The notes beneath the pieces were generated by a model. It was not told the origin of the DNA, did no database searches, and saw only the letters and a list, made by a program, of their open reading frames with translations. A DNA stretch of 15,840 nt from NCBI GenBank assembly GCA_021821235.1, contig JAKACS010000007.1:1-15840 (forward strand), read 5' to 3'. The translations under genes and the position numbers were made by a program. The first letter of the stretch is position 1. Each line of letters starts with the position of its first letter. Source of the DNA: Bacillota bacterium. GTDB taxonomy: Bacteria > Bacillota > Bacilli > Bacillales_B > DSM-18226. This document shows, piece after piece, positions 1 through 14,517 of the stretch.

Positions 1-582
1 AAAGGCAGTGTTTTCCATGTCGCCAATTCCTGGATTACTCGCAGAAAGCGGATCAGAATGCTTTGCTGCAGGCACCGATTCTCCGGTAAGAGCCGATTCC
101 TCGATCTCCAAACTTTTCGCCTCGATTATGCGCACATCTGCGCCGATCCGATCTCCGCTTGAAAATTTCAGAACATCGCCGATCGTGACTTCCTTAGATG
201 GAATTCTGATCCATTGCTCATCCCGTAAAACAGAAACTTGCGGGGCGGACAATTCTTTTAAAGCCTGAAGCGATTTTTCTGCTTTCCTTTCTTGAAAAAA
301 ACCAAGGAAGCCATTCGAAATGACGATGGCAATGATGGCAATCGCATCAATGTACTCCCCAAGCAAGCCGGAGATTAAAGTGGCAGCAAGAAGAACAAGA
401 ACCATAAAATCTTTGAATTGACTAAAAAATAAGAGCAAAGCTGATTGCTTTTCCCCTTCATCAAGTTCATTGTATCCATGCTGGGTGATTCGGTTTTTCG
501 CTTCATTGGCAGTTAATCCAGACGAAAAATTAGTTGAGAGCGATTGTTCAACCTCATTTAGATCCATTTCATGATATTTCAT
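1..582 (-). CDS. yloB: P-type calcium/cation-transporting ATPase, N-terminal part (YloB-like), cut by window edge
   Basis: The first 194 residues of a P2-type cation pump, which hydrolyses ATP to move Ca2+ or a related cation across the membrane. The start MKYHEMDLNEVEQ leads into a cation-ATPase N-terminal domain (about residues 1-52). Two membrane helices follow (about 59-74 and 78-96), then the start of the actuator domain with its TGES dephosphorylation loop at residues 166-169. The phosphorylation and nucleotide domains and the remaining helices lie beyond the left edge. The frame is closed just upstream of the ATG at 582, so that ATG is the longest possible start. The best Shine-Dalgarno run (598-602) is about 15 bases away, and a tiny ORF lies between. 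The rqcH gene is divergent, as yloA is from yloB in B. subtilis. Calcium specificity is inferred from family and synteny; the P-type ATPase call is firm. Confidence 0.9.
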   Translation of the reverse strand, partial: MKYHEMDLNEVEQSLSTNFSSGLTANEAKNRITQHGYNELDEGEKQSALLLFFSQFKDFMVLVLLAATLISGLLGEYIDAIAIIAIVISNGFLGFFQERKAEKSLQALKELSAPQVSVLRDEQWIRIPSKEVTIGDVLKFSSGDRIGADVRIIEAKSLEIEESALTGESVPAAKHSDPLSASNPGIGDMENTAF

Positions 583-590
583 CCGGTCAT
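579..590 (-). other. Three-codon mini-ORF (ATG ACC GGA TGA) overlapping the ATPase start codon
   Basis: The GGGGG run at 598-602 sits 7 bases before the ATG at 588-590, an ideal spacing, whereas it is about 15 bases from the ATPase ATG at 580-582. The mini-ORF reads Met-Thr-Gly-stop, and its TGA overlaps the ATPase start as ATGA. This arrangement would suit initiation on the mini-ORF followed by re-initiation on the ATPase gene. That it is translated is an inference; an inefficient long-spacing start is the alternative. Confidence 0.35.
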
Positions 591-824
591 TTCACTTCCC
601 CCTTTAAATTCAACAACAGATTCTCTAAGAAAGCTTATTCAGCCTCGTCCAAAAAAATGCTATATTAGATTGAGATAAGCAGAAGAAGTGCTAGACAATC
701 CGTTTTCTATGTTTAAAGCTTTCGTTTTGGTATGATTTAAAAATGGAATCATTTTAAAATGAGGGACTTATGAAGCCAAGAGGAAACGATTTCCAAGAAT
801 TATGAAGAGTAAAGGATGTTATCC
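583..824. other. Divergent intergenic region between the ATPase gene and rqcH
   Basis: A 242-base region holding the control signals of two divergent genes. On the plus strand it contains an extended -10 promoter candidate, a possible 11-codon ORF at 770-805 and a short perfect dyad GGAAA-CGA-TTTCC at 782-794. On the minus strand there is a TAATAT (plus-strand positions 662-667) that could be a -10 box for the ATPase gene, but I see no convincing -35 partner. I see no RNA gene or mobile element here. Confidence 0.5.
729..736 (+). promoter_or_regulatory. Candidate extended -10 promoter for rqcH
   Basis: TGG followed by TATGAT (731-736) matches the TGn-TATAAT extended -10 form of sigma-A promoters. 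The matching -35 position (about 708-713) is poor, as is common for extended -10 promoters. Transcription would begin near 743, giving a leader of about 80 bases before rqcH. This is a pattern match only. Confidence 0.45.
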
Positions 825-2540
825 ATGTCATTTGATGGTTTATTTACGAGGTCAATGGTGTTTGAACTGGCTAATTCGTTAAAAGGCGGCCGAATCAATA
901 AAGTTCATCAACCGTATAAAAACGAAATCATTTTAGTTATTCGCGCGAACGGTAAAAATCATAAATTGCTGCTTTCGGCTCACCCGAGCTATGCAAGGGT
1001 ACAGCTGACTGGTGAAATATATGATAATCCGCATGAACCACCAATGTTTTGCATGCTGCTACGGAAGCATTTGGAAGGATATTTACTGGAGGATATTTAC
1101 CAGATAGGGACCGACCGAATCATTATTTTTGAAATTAAAGGTCGCAACGAAATCGGCGATCTTAGTTATAAACAGCTGATCGTTGAGGTGATGGGGCGCC
1201 ACAGCAATATTATCCTTGTTGACAAAACACGAGGCATCATACTAGACAGCATCAAGCATATTTCCTTTGCACTTAACAGCCACCGGGCAATTTTACCAGG
1301 ACAGCCTTACGTATTTCCGCCGGAGCAGCATAAGCTCGATCCTTTTACTGCAAGCGAGGATGATGTGTTAAAATGGCTTGGTTTTAACGGCGGCAAACTC
1401 GACAAACAGATTGTCGATACGTTTGCAGGGGTCTCGCCGCTCTTTGCAAAAGAAGTGATTTTCACAAGTGGGTTAGCCAATCGATCGACCGTCCCAAAGG
1501 CGTTTATCCAGTTGGTGGACAAGATAAAAAAAATGGAAGTCTCACCTGCCATTATTGAATCCAACGGGAAAGAAGCGTTTTATCTTTTCCCGCTCGCCCA
1601 TTTAAAAGGGGAAAGCAAAACATACCCTACCTTAAGCGAGATGCTTGACCGCTATTATTTTGGCAAAGCCGAACGCGACCGTGTAAAACAGCAGGGTCAC
1701 GATTTGGAACGGTTTATTTTAAACGAAAAAGAAAAAAACGAGAAGAAAATTGTCAAGCTCGAAAAAACGTTGAAAGAAGCAGAGAAAGCTGATAAATATC
1801 AGCGATTTGGCGAACTTTTAACAGCGAATCTTTATATGGTTCAAAAAGGAATGAAAGAAATCGACGTCGTTGATTACTACGATGAAAACGGCGGTACAGT
1901 TGTCATCCCGCTCGAACCAAGGAAAACGCCATCGGAAAATGCGCAAAAGTATTTTTTAAAATACCAAAAAGCAAAAAACGCCTTGTCCGTTGTTGAAGAA
2001 CAAATTGCCCTGGCCAAGGAAGAAGCGGCGTATTTCGACAATTTGCTCCAGCAAGTTGAATCCGCGTCGCCGAAAGATCTTGAAGAGATCCGTGAAGAGC
2101 TGGTTGAAGGCAAGTATATCCGCGAACGGAAAAACCGCGGCGGGAAAAAAGGCCAGAATCACAAACCTGTTCTCGATCGTTTTCTTTCAACGAACGGTAC
2201 CGAAATCATCGTGGGCAAAAACAACAAGCAAAATGATTATTTAACAAACAAGCTTGCTGCTCGCGACGAAATTTGGCTGCATACGAAGGATATTCCCGGC
2301 TCCCATGTTGTCATTCGCAGTAAAGAGCCTGATGAAAGGACACTCAGGGAAGCAGCCATTCTTGCGGCATATTACAGCAAAGCGCGAAACTCAAGCTCGG
2401 TTCCCGTTGATTATACAAAAGTTCGCTTTGTTAAAAAACCGAGCGGCGCAAAGCCCGGTTTTGTCCTATACGAAAACCAGCAAACCATCTATGTCACACC
2501 CGATGAAGAAATGATCTTGAAATTAAGGAATCGGACATAA
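825..2540 (+). CDS. rqcH: Rqc2-family ribosome quality control protein RqcH (NFACT protein, FbpA/YloA)
   Basis: A 571-residue NFACT-family protein. Known members bind stalled 50S subunits carrying peptidyl-tRNA and recruit tRNA-Ala so that C-terminal alanine tails mark the nascent chain for degradation. Older annotations call it fibronectin-binding FbpA. Domains: NFACT-N at about 1-280, a long charged coiled-coil hairpin at about 283-440, and the C-terminal NFACT-R domain from about 450 with the segment [20 protein letters not shown]. With the start at 825 an Asp-Arg pair falls at residues 97-98, the position of the D97/R98 pair needed for function in B. subtilis RqcH. An upstream in-frame ATG at 816 exists, but the AAAGGA motif at 811-816 is placed for the ATG at 825, and the family start MSFDG supports it. 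The gene is convergent with pyrE and divergent from the ATPase gene. Confidence 0.95.
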   Translation: MSFDGLFTRSMVFELANSLKGGRINKVHQPYKNEIILVIRANGKNHKLLLSAHPSYARVQLTGEIYDNPHEPPMFCMLLRKHLEGYLLEDIYQIGTDRIIIFEIKGRNEIGDLSYKQLIVEVMGRHSNIILVDKTRGIILDSIKHISFALNSHRAILPGQPYVFPPEQHKLDPFTASEDDVLKWLGFNGGKLDKQIVDTFAGVSPLFAKEVIFTSGLANRSTVPKAFIQLVDKIKKMEVSPAIIESNGKEAFYLFPLAHLKGESKTYPTLSEMLDRYYFGKAERDRVKQQGHDLERFILNEKEKNEKKIVKLEKTLKEAEKADKYQRFGELLTANLYMVQKGMKEIDVVDYYDENGGTVVIPLEPRKTPSENAQKYFLKYQKAKNALSVVEEQIALAKEEAAYFDNLLQQVESASPKDLEEIREELVEGKYIRERKNRGGKKGQNHKPVLDRFLSTNGTEIIVGKNNKQNDYLTNKLAARDEIWLHTKDIPGSHVVIRSKEPDERTLREAAILAAYYSKARNSSSVPVDYTKVRFVKKPSGAKPGFVLYENQQTIYVTPDEEMILKLRNRT

Positions 2541-2546
2541 AGCCAC

Positions 2547-2587
2547 AATGGCTCCATAAGGATCGTTCACCTCATGGAGCCATTTTT
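2547..2587 (+). terminator. Intrinsic terminator of rqcH, possibly shared with the pyr operon end
   Basis: A perfect 11-base inverted repeat (AATGGCTCCAT at 2547-2557 and ATGGAGCCATT at 2574-2584) encloses a 16-base loop and runs into a T-tract at 2583-2588. It starts 7 bases after the rqcH stop codon. On the minus strand the same hairpin lies just past pyrE but is followed by GTGGCTTTA rather than a T-run, so it is a good terminator for rqcH and a weak one for pyr. Confidence 0.85.
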
Positions 2588-2591
2588 TCGA

Positions 2592-3229
2592 TCATTCGTT
2601 GTTTTCCCATTTTTTGCTCCAGCTGCCCGGGTCGGTGCTCCATTCCTGAAGACTGGTTCGGTCTTCCTCCGTAACATAGCCCATTTCTACCGCCTTTTCA
2701 ACTAGCGCGGGAAAATCGGTGAGGGATGCTGTGCGAATACCAGCCTGGTCAAGCAGTTCTTTGCCTTTTGCAAGTCCATATGTAAAAATCGATACGGCAC
2801 CAAGCACTTCACAGCCTGCTTCCCTTAAGGCTTCAACTGCTGTGATTACACTGCCGCCAGTTGAAATTAAATCTTCCACTACAACCACTTTTTGTCCGGC
2901 CTCAACTTTTCCTTCAATTTGATTCCCCTTGCCATGCCCTTTCGCTTTTGAGCGAACATAGACCATCGGCAAATCAAGGAGATCGCTCACCCATGCGGCA
3001 TGCGGGATTCCCGCTGTAGCTGTTCCGGCAACCACCTCGGCCTGTGGAAGATGTTCAACAATTAATTCCCTTAAGCCGGCAGCAATCTTTCTTCTAACAG
3101 AAGGATAGGATAATGTTAAGCGATTGTCGCAATAAATCGGTGAACGAAGGCCGGATGTCCATGTAAACGGGTCGTTCGGTCGTAAGGCAACAGCATTGAT
3201 TTCCAACAGTTTTTCAGCAATCGTTTTTT

Positions 3230-3233
<4 letters not shown>
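2592..3233 (-). CDS. pyrE: Orotate phosphoribosyltransferase
   Basis: This enzyme transfers phosphoribose from PRPP to orotate to give OMP, the fifth step of UMP synthesis. The 213-residue protein has the type I phosphoribosyltransferase fold. Its PRPP loop [13 protein letters not shown] lies at residues 116-128 with the acidic pair E120-D121, and the flexible catalytic loop [10 protein letters not shown] is at about 94-103. The start at 3233 was chosen because GGGGAGGAG lies just upstream and the protein then begins [12 protein letters not shown] as in Bacillus homologues. The longer frame back to 3263 would add ten atypical residues. Its ATG overlaps the pyrF stop as ATGA, so it is probably translationally coupled to pyrF. 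It is the last gene of the pyr operon. Confidence 0.97.
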
Positions 3234-5631
<2,398 letters not shown>

Positions 5632-5635
<4 letters not shown>

Positions 5636-8600
5636 GCAAACACAGCCTCCTCATTTGGATTGTCTTCTCCCATTGCTTCGGCGGAAAAATTCATCGATTC
5701 AATCACCTTTAAAATTGCGTCAGCAGTGTCCAAAGAAGTTAAGCACGGAATCCCGTTTTCAACGGCTTCGCGGCGGATTCGGAAACCGTCGCGCTCCGGC
5801 TGCTTTCCTTTTGTCAGCGTATTGATGATAAATTGGACTTCTCCTTGATGGATCACATCAAGCAGTGTCCGTCCATCCGCGCCGATTTTTCCAATCACTG
5901 TGACAGGAAGACCGCTGGCCCGCAAAACTTCAGCTGTTCCACTTGTTGCCATCAGCTGATAGCCGTTTGCTGCAAAGCGTCCAGCAAGCTGCAATACTTC
6001 CTGTTTGTCTTTATCAGCTACGGTAAACAGAACCGTGCCGAACTTTTGGATCGTCATTCCGGAGGCGACAAGGCCTTTGTACAGTGCTTTTTCAAGCGTG
6101 CAGTCCTTGCCCATTACTTCCCCAGTTGATTTCATTTCCGGTCCTAGCGTAATATCAACATCTCGCAGTTTGGCAAATGAAAACACAGGCACTTTGACAA
6201 AAACCCCTTCTTTTTCCGGTAACAAGCCTGGCATATAACCTTGGGCGGTCAGCGGCACCCCTAAAATCGCTTTTGTCGCAATTTTTGCCATTGGCACCTT
6301 TGTTATTTTGCTTAAAAACGGCACCGTCCGGCTTGAGCGCGGGTTGACTTCAAGGACGTACACCTTTTCATCTGAAAGGACGTATTGAATGTTTAACAAT
6401 CCGATGATGTTTAACCCTTTTGCCAATTTTTCCGTATAGTTGACAAGCTGCTGGATCACTTTTTCTGATAAAGTTTGCGGCGGGTACACAGCAATTGAAT
6501 CGCCGGAATGCACGCCAGCGCGCTCAATATGCTCCATGATCCCTGGAATCAACACATTGACACCATCGCAAATCGCGTCCACTTCAATCTCTTTACCGGT
6601 TAAATAGCGGTCGATCAAAACAGGGTGTTCCGGATTGATTTTTACCGCGTTTTCCATATAATGCAACAGCTCTTCCTGCCGATAGACAATCTCCATTGCT
6701 CTACCGCCAAGAACATAGGATGGACGGACAAGTACCGGGTAGCCAATCTCTTCAGCAATATCAAGTGCCTCGCTGACCGATAAAGCTGTTTTGCCAAGCG
6801 GCATCGGAATATCTAGATTTTTTAATGCTTGTTCAAACCTGTCCCGATCTTCTGCACGGTCGACATCCTCAAGGCTTGTGCCAAGAATCTTTACCCCATT
6901 TTCAACCAGTTTAGCTGCCAAGTTGATCGCTGTTTGACCGCCAAATTGGACAACCACACCCTCTGGTTTTTCAAGGTCGATAACCTGCATTACATCTTCG
7001 ATTGTCAGTGGTTCGAAATAGAGCTTATCGGAAATACTGAAGTCGGTTGAAACTGTTTCGGGATTATTGTTAATGATGATCGCTTCATATCCGGCTTCTC
7101 TAATTGCTTTAACCGAATGAACGGTCGCATAGTCAAATTCAATTCCCTGGCCGATGCGGATAGGCCCTGAGCCTAACACAACGACACTCTTTTTCTCCGT
7201 TTTGACTGACTCGTTCTCTTCCTCATACGTTCCGTAATAGTATGGAGTTTCCGATTCAAATTCAGAAGCGCATGTGTCTACCATTTTGTAAACAGGGGTA
7301 ATTCCTTTTTCATTCCGCCATTTATACACTTCATTTTCCGTCGCGTTCCAAAGCTCGGCAATTTTTCGATCGGCAAACCCTTTTTGTTTTGCTTCCTGCA
7401 AAATTTCTTCATCAAACGGGTGGGCGTGCAGCAATTTTTCAAATTCGACCAATCCGGCAAATTTATGAAGGAAAAACAGATCTATTTTGCTCCATTCATG
7501 AATCGTTTCGATTGTCACTCCCCGCTTTAATGCCTCTGCGATATAAAACAGCCGCTCATCGCCCGCTTTTTTGATCCTCTTTTCCAAAAGCCGATCATCG
7601 ATCTCCGTTGCCTCAGTCAGTTCAAAATGATAAACGCCTGCTTCAAGAGAACGGATCGCTTTAAGCAATGACTCTTCAAAGTTGCGGCCGATCGCCATCA
7701 CTTCACCCGTTGCTTTCATTTGCGTTCCAAGTGAACGGTTGCCGGATTCAAATTTATCAAAGGGCCATCTTGGAATTTTTGTTACGACATAATCAAGGGC
7801 TGGTTCGAAGCTGGCATACGTTTTTCCTGTAACAGGGTTCAGCATCTCATCAAGCGTTAAGCCGACCGCAATTTTCGCAGCAAGTTTGGCAATCGGATAG
7901 CCGGTAGCTTTTGAAGCGAGAGCAGATGAGCGGCTTACCCTTGGATTTACCTCAATGATGTAATAATGAAAGCTTTCGGGATCAAGCGCCAGCTGAACAT
8001 TGCAGCCTCCTTCAATCTCGAGTGCGCGAATAATTTTTAACGAAACGTTGCGGAGAAGCTGATATTCCCGGTCACTCAGCGTCTGGCTTGGTGCCACGAC
8101 GATTGAATCGCCAGTATGAATTCCGACAGGATCGATGTTTTCCATATTACAGACGACGATCGCGTTGTCATTTGAATCCCGCATCACTTCATACTCAATC
8201 TCTTTGTAGCCGGCAATGCTTTTTTCAAGCAAACATTGATGGACAGGGCTGTTCTTTAACCCGCTCGTGACGATTTCCTCAAGCTCCTTGTGATTATGGC
8301 AAATCCCGCCACCTGTACCGCCAAGAGTATAAGCGGGACGGACAATGACTGGATAGCCAATTTCAGCAACAAAATGCTCAGCTTCTTCAAACTGATGAAT
8401 GATTGCGCTTGGAGGAACAGGTTCTTCAAGTTCATTCATTAAATTGCGGAACAATTCCCGATCCTCCGCTTTTTCAATTGCGGACAGTTTCGTACCGAGA
8501 ATTTCAACACCGCATTCTTTAAGCACCCCTGATTCTGCCAATTGAACAGCTAAGTTTAGCCCTGTTTGTCCTCCGAGGGTGGCAAGCAATGCATCCGGCC

Positions 8601-8844
8601 GTTCTTTGCGAATAATCCGGCTGACAAAATCAAGTGTCAGCGGCTCAATATAGACAACGTCGGCAATCTCGGTATCTGTCATAATCGTAGCCGGATTGGA
8701 GTTAACCAAAATGACGCGGTAGCCTTCTTCTTTGAGAGCAATGCACGCCTGTGCGCCGGCATAATCAAACTCAGCAGCCTGGCCGATGACAATCGGTCCT
8801 GAGCCAATGACAAGGATGGTTTGAATATCAGTACGTTTTGGCAT
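5632..8844 (-). CDS. carB: Carbamoyl-phosphate synthase, pyrimidine-specific, large subunit
   Basis: This 1070-residue subunit makes carbamoyl phosphate from bicarbonate, ammonia (delivered by CarA) and two ATP. It has the expected duplicated synthetase halves. The first ATP-grasp domain contains [12 protein letters not shown] at about 169-180 and the second contains [14 protein letters not shown] at about 707-720. Each half starts with a matching nucleotide motif ([19 protein letters not shown] near the N-terminus and [18 protein letters not shown] mid-protein). The C-terminal MGS-like allosteric domain begins at about residue 935. In B. subtilis the orthologue is PyrAB, inhibited by UMP and activated by PRPP. 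The ATG at 8844 has AGGAGG nine bases upstream within the end of carA, whose TAA ends one base before it. The length matches the family, with no break or frameshift. Confidence 0.98.
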
Positions 8845-8845
8845 G

Positions 8846-9924
8846 TTAGCGAACCTCCTGTTTTTCAGAAATCATCATTTCGATAAATTGATCAAAAAGG
8901 TTATTGGCATCTTCCGGCCCAGGCGATGCTTCCGGGTGATATTGCACTGTAAATGCCTCGTAATCCAAGTGTTTTAATCCTTCCACGCTTCCATCGTTAA
9001 TGGCTATATGGGTAATTTCTAATCTTGTATTGTGAATCGAATCCGTTTCAACTGTGTAGCCATGGTTTTGTGCAGTGATTGCCACTTTACCTGTTTTCAA
9101 GTCTTTAACCGGGTGATTGGAGCCGCGATGGCCGAATTTCATTTTCACCGTTTCCGCACCGCAGGCTAGGGCAAAGAGCTGGTGACCAAGGCAGATACCA
9201 AACAATGGAACCTTTCCTAAAATTCCTTGAAGCATTTCAATTCCTTCAGGGACATCTTTTGGGTCTCCAGGTCCGTTCGAGAGCATGACTCCATCCGGGC
9301 GAAGCTCAAGGATTTCCTGTGCAGTTGTATTATAAGGAACAACGATGACATCACAATCACGCTTGTTTAATTCGCGTAAAATGCCGTGCTTCATGCCAAA
9401 ATCTACGAGAACGACGCGCTTGCCGCGTCCCGGGCTTGGATATGGATTTTTTGTCGACACTTGGCTGACCTGGTCTGTTGGCAGCTTTACACTGCGGAGG
9501 GATTCAACCACTTCCGTTGCATCGCGCTCTATGCTGCAAATGGTTCCCTTCAGTGTTCCATGCTGACGGATGATTCTTGTCAGCTTTCTTGTGTCAATAC
9601 CGGAAATTCCGGGAATTTTTTTTCGCTTAAAATATTCATCCAATGTTAAATCCGAACGCCAGTTAGACGGAAAATCAGCCGTTTCTTTGACCACAAACCC
9701 TTTTACTGCAGGGGTGATCGATTCAAAATCATCGCGGTTGATTCCGTAATTGCCGATAAGTGGATATGTAAGCGTGACAATTTGCCCACAATAAGAAGGG
9801 TCAGAAAGAATTTCCTGGTAACCGGTCATCCCGGTGTTAAAAACGACTTCCCCGATTGTGTCTGTATTGCTGCCAAACGCATTGCCGATCAAAATGGTTC
9901 CATCTTCTAAAATGAGTTGTCTTT

Positions 9925-9928
<4 letters not shown>
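8846..9928 (-). CDS. carA: Carbamoyl-phosphate synthase, pyrimidine-specific, small (glutaminase) subunit
   Basis: A class I glutamine amidotransferase that releases ammonia from glutamine and channels it to CarB. It has 360 residues. The N-terminal small-subunit domain starts [11 protein letters not shown], and the C-terminal amidotransferase domain carries the nucleophile C246 in LFGICLGHQ. The other triad members are H331 and E333 in YHPEASPGP. The start at 9928 forms an ATGA overlap with the pyrC stop, with AGAAGGG upstream; the longer frame to 9997 is the shadow of the pyrC end. The orthologue is PyrAA in B. subtilis. Confidence 0.98.
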
Positions 9929-12145
<2,217 letters not shown>

Positions 12146-12181
12146 CTAGCAGATTGGCAAAATCGGCGAGCGCAGTACATA

Positions 12182-12218
12182 TAAAAACAGCACCCTAATT
12201 CACTGATCAGGGTGCTGT
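12182..12218 (-). terminator. Attenuator 3 intrinsic terminator before pyrB
   Basis: On the minus strand ACAGCACCCT and AGGGTGCTGT form a 10-base-pair perfect stem around a 12-base loop, followed by TTTTTAT. It lies about 67 bases before pyrB. Its 5' arm (12209-12218) can alternatively pair with the GGGTGTC stretch at 12275-12282 next to the PyrR-binding loop. That pairing forms an antiterminator that would exclude the terminator. Confidence 0.92.
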
Positions 12219-12274
12219 CTAAAGTCCATGCTGGAAGGATCTTCTCCCCTAGCAAATGCAATTGGACAAAGCTT

Positions 12275-12313
12275 GACACCCTTCTAAGACTCTCTTGGAC
12301 TTATTTAAAAGGT
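12275..12313 (-). promoter_or_regulatory. PyrR-binding anti-antiterminator of attenuator 3 (pyrP-pyrB), divergent loop
   Basis: The RNA can form a lower stem ACCUUUU with AGAAGGGU, an internal bulge AAA, a short upper stem UAAG/CUUA and a loop holding GUCCAAGAGAG. It is recognisable as the third PyrR site by position and by the GUCC...GAGAG...AGAAGG order. It lacks the GAGGCUG shared by the other two sites and appears to carry an extra base. Its 3' part overlaps the antiterminator strand at 12275-12282. Binding by PyrR is inferred. Confidence 0.8.
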
Positions 12314-12359
12314 AGGCTTTATTCTGGATAATCTTACTCTATAAGATTTATAAGGCAAC

Positions 12360-13691
12360 TTATACTTTTTCATTCTCATATGATTCATTGAATTGCTGGT
12401 TCTCTGTCATTTCTCCAAACATATCGTCTCCTGCCTCATCTGGTCTGCCTGGCAACACAAGGTTTAAGACAATTCCGCAGATGGCAGCAAGTGCCATTCC
12501 TTGAATTTGAAAAGAATTGGTTACTTTAATAAACGCTCCGCCAATTCCAATGACAAGGATCACGGAAGAAATGACGAGGTTTCGTTTATCACCAAAATCG
12601 ATTTTACTGTCCACGAGCATCCGCAAACCAGACGAAGCGATAATTCCGAAGAGTAAGATCGAAACGCCGCCCATTACCGGTGTTGGAATCGAGTGGATCA
12701 GAGCGGTTATTTTTCCAACAAAACCGAAGATTATCGCAATGACCGCAGCACCGGCAACGACGTATACACTAAACACGCGGGTGATTGCCAAAACTCCGAT
12801 ATTTTCACCGTAGGTTGTTTTTGGCGGACCGCCCACAAGTGCGGAAATCAGTGTTGCCGTACCATCTCCGAGAATGGAACGCTGCAGACCGGGTTCTTTA
12901 ATATAATTAAGGCTAACAACTTTACTTAAAACAAGCTGGTGGCCTATGTGTTCAGACAAGGTAACAACAGCCACCGGAACCATCAGCAATGCAATGTCCC
13001 AAGAAAATTTCACTTGATAATGAACAAATGGGAAGACAAAGTCAGGAATCTCAAACCATTTTGCTTCAATTACTGGTTTAAAGTCAACAATCCCGACAAT
13101 CAGGGCATACACATATCCAATCACTATTCCGGCCAAGATTGGGATGATGCTAAGCATTCCTTTAAAGTAAATCGAGAAGATAATGGTTGCCGCAAGGGTT
13201 ACAAGTGCTACCGAGAAATAAAGCAGGCTGTATTTTCCAGAAGGATCGTTCATCGCCATGCCAACTGCCGTTCCGGCCAGCGCCAAGCCGATGACAACAA
13301 TCACTGGTCCCACTACGATTGCCGGCAGCAGCCTCATGATCCAGCGATAGCCGGCTTTTTTAATAACGAGAGCCACGATTACATATACGACTCCTACAAG
13401 AAAGGTTCCCAGCATGGCCCCTCCAATGCCCCATTCTTTCTTTGCCGCAATGATCGGTGCAATGTAGGCAAAAGAAGATCCTAAATAAGCCGGCACTTGC
13501 CATTTTGTTAACAGCAGGAACGCAAGTGTTCCCAAGCCGCTCGATATCAAGGCAATGGAAGGACTAAGGCCAACAAGATATGGCACTAAAATCGTCGCCC
13601 CAAACATTGCAAACAAATGCTGCAAACTTAAGGTCAGCCACTGACTCGGTTTCGGGATATCCTTTACATCTAAAATTGGTTGATTCTTCAT
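12360..13691 (-). CDS. pyrP: Uracil permease (nucleobase:cation symporter-2 family)
   Basis: An inner-membrane uracil importer of 443 residues, with many hydrophobic segments consistent with about 14 membrane spans. The family motif QHLFAMFGATILVP is at about 24-37. The substrate-site region SEHIGHQL (E247) and the signature PKTTYGENIG with E296 are present; the equivalent glutamates in E. coli UraA (E241, E290) bind uracil. The N-terminus MKNQPILDVKDIP and the charged C-terminal tail are cytoplasmic-type. The ATG at 13691 follows GGGGG by 8 bases. Its place between pyrR and pyrB, with attenuators on both sides, is the classic Bacillus arrangement and allows it to be repressed when uracil nucleotides are plentiful. 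Confidence 0.97.
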   Translation of the reverse strand: MKNQPILDVKDIPKPSQWLTLSLQHLFAMFGATILVPYLVGLSPSIALISSGLGTLAFLLLTKWQVPAYLGSSFAYIAPIIAAKKEWGIGGAMLGTFLVGVVYVIVALVIKKAGYRWIMRLLPAIVVGPVIVVIGLALAGTAVGMAMNDPSGKYSLLYFSVALVTLAATIIFSIYFKGMLSIIPILAGIVIGYVYALIVGIVDFKPVIEAKWFEIPDFVFPFVHYQVKFSWDIALLMVPVAVVTLSEHIGHQLVLSKVVSLNYIKEPGLQRSILGDGTATLISALVGGPPKTTYGENIGVLAITRVFSVYVVAGAAVIAIIFGFVGKITALIHSIPTPVMGGVSILLFGIIASSGLRMLVDSKIDFGDKRNLVISSVILVIGIGGAFIKVTNSFQIQGMALAAICGIVLNLVLPGRPDEAGDDMFGEMTENQQFNESYENEKV

Positions 13692-13753
13692 TTTTACTTC
13701 CCCCTACAATCCATTTAAACCCATGATGGAAATTTTCTATAGTCGTCATGAAC

Positions 13754-13790
13754 TAAAAAAACCTCTTTGCCTGCTGCTGGACAAAGAGGT
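13754..13790 (-). terminator. Attenuator 2 intrinsic terminator before pyrP
   Basis: On the minus strand ACCTCTTTG and CAAAGAGGT make a 9-base-pair perfect stem around a 12-base loop, followed by a run of T. Its 5' arm (GUCC and CUUUG, 13780-13790) can alternatively pair with GACAAAG at 13822-13828 in the 3' side of the PyrR-binding stem, forming the antiterminator. Confidence 0.94.
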
Positions 13791-13819
13791 AGAAAAGGCC
13801 GTTTTTCCTTTTGGCTTTT

Positions 13820-13855
13820 CCCTTTGTCAGCCTCGCAGGACTGCCGTTAAAAGGG
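13820..13855 (-). promoter_or_regulatory. PyrR-binding anti-antiterminator of attenuator 2 (pyrR-pyrP)
   Basis: The RNA has a lower stem CCCUUU/AAAGGG, a purine-containing internal bulge and an upper hairpin CAGUCCUGCGAGGCUG. The AGUCC...GAGGCUG core is shared with the pyrR leader site. It begins only 7 bases after the pyrR stop codon. PyrR bound with UMP is known to stabilise this hairpin, freeing the downstream terminator and lowering pyrP and distal expression. Confidence 0.92.
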
Positions 13856-13862
13856 TGTTTAT

Positions 13863-14462
<600 letters not shown>

Positions 14463-14517
14463 TCATTCGCAAAGAGAAGCTACAGATCACAGTACTTCTG
14501 GCTTCTACTTCTAAACC

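Noticed and set aside
816..824. An upstream ATG for rqcH giving three extra residues (Met-Leu-Ser)
   Set aside because: It overlaps the likely ribosome binding site. The start at 825 gives the family N-terminus MSFDG and puts the Asp-Arg pair at 97-98.
12939..13484. A 181-codon open frame on the plus strand opposite pyrP
   Set aside because: It lies wholly antisense to the well-supported pyrP gene. Its composition (rich in Asn, Arg, His and Cys) is the usual result of reading a membrane-protein gene backwards. No ribosome binding site or family resemblance is visible.
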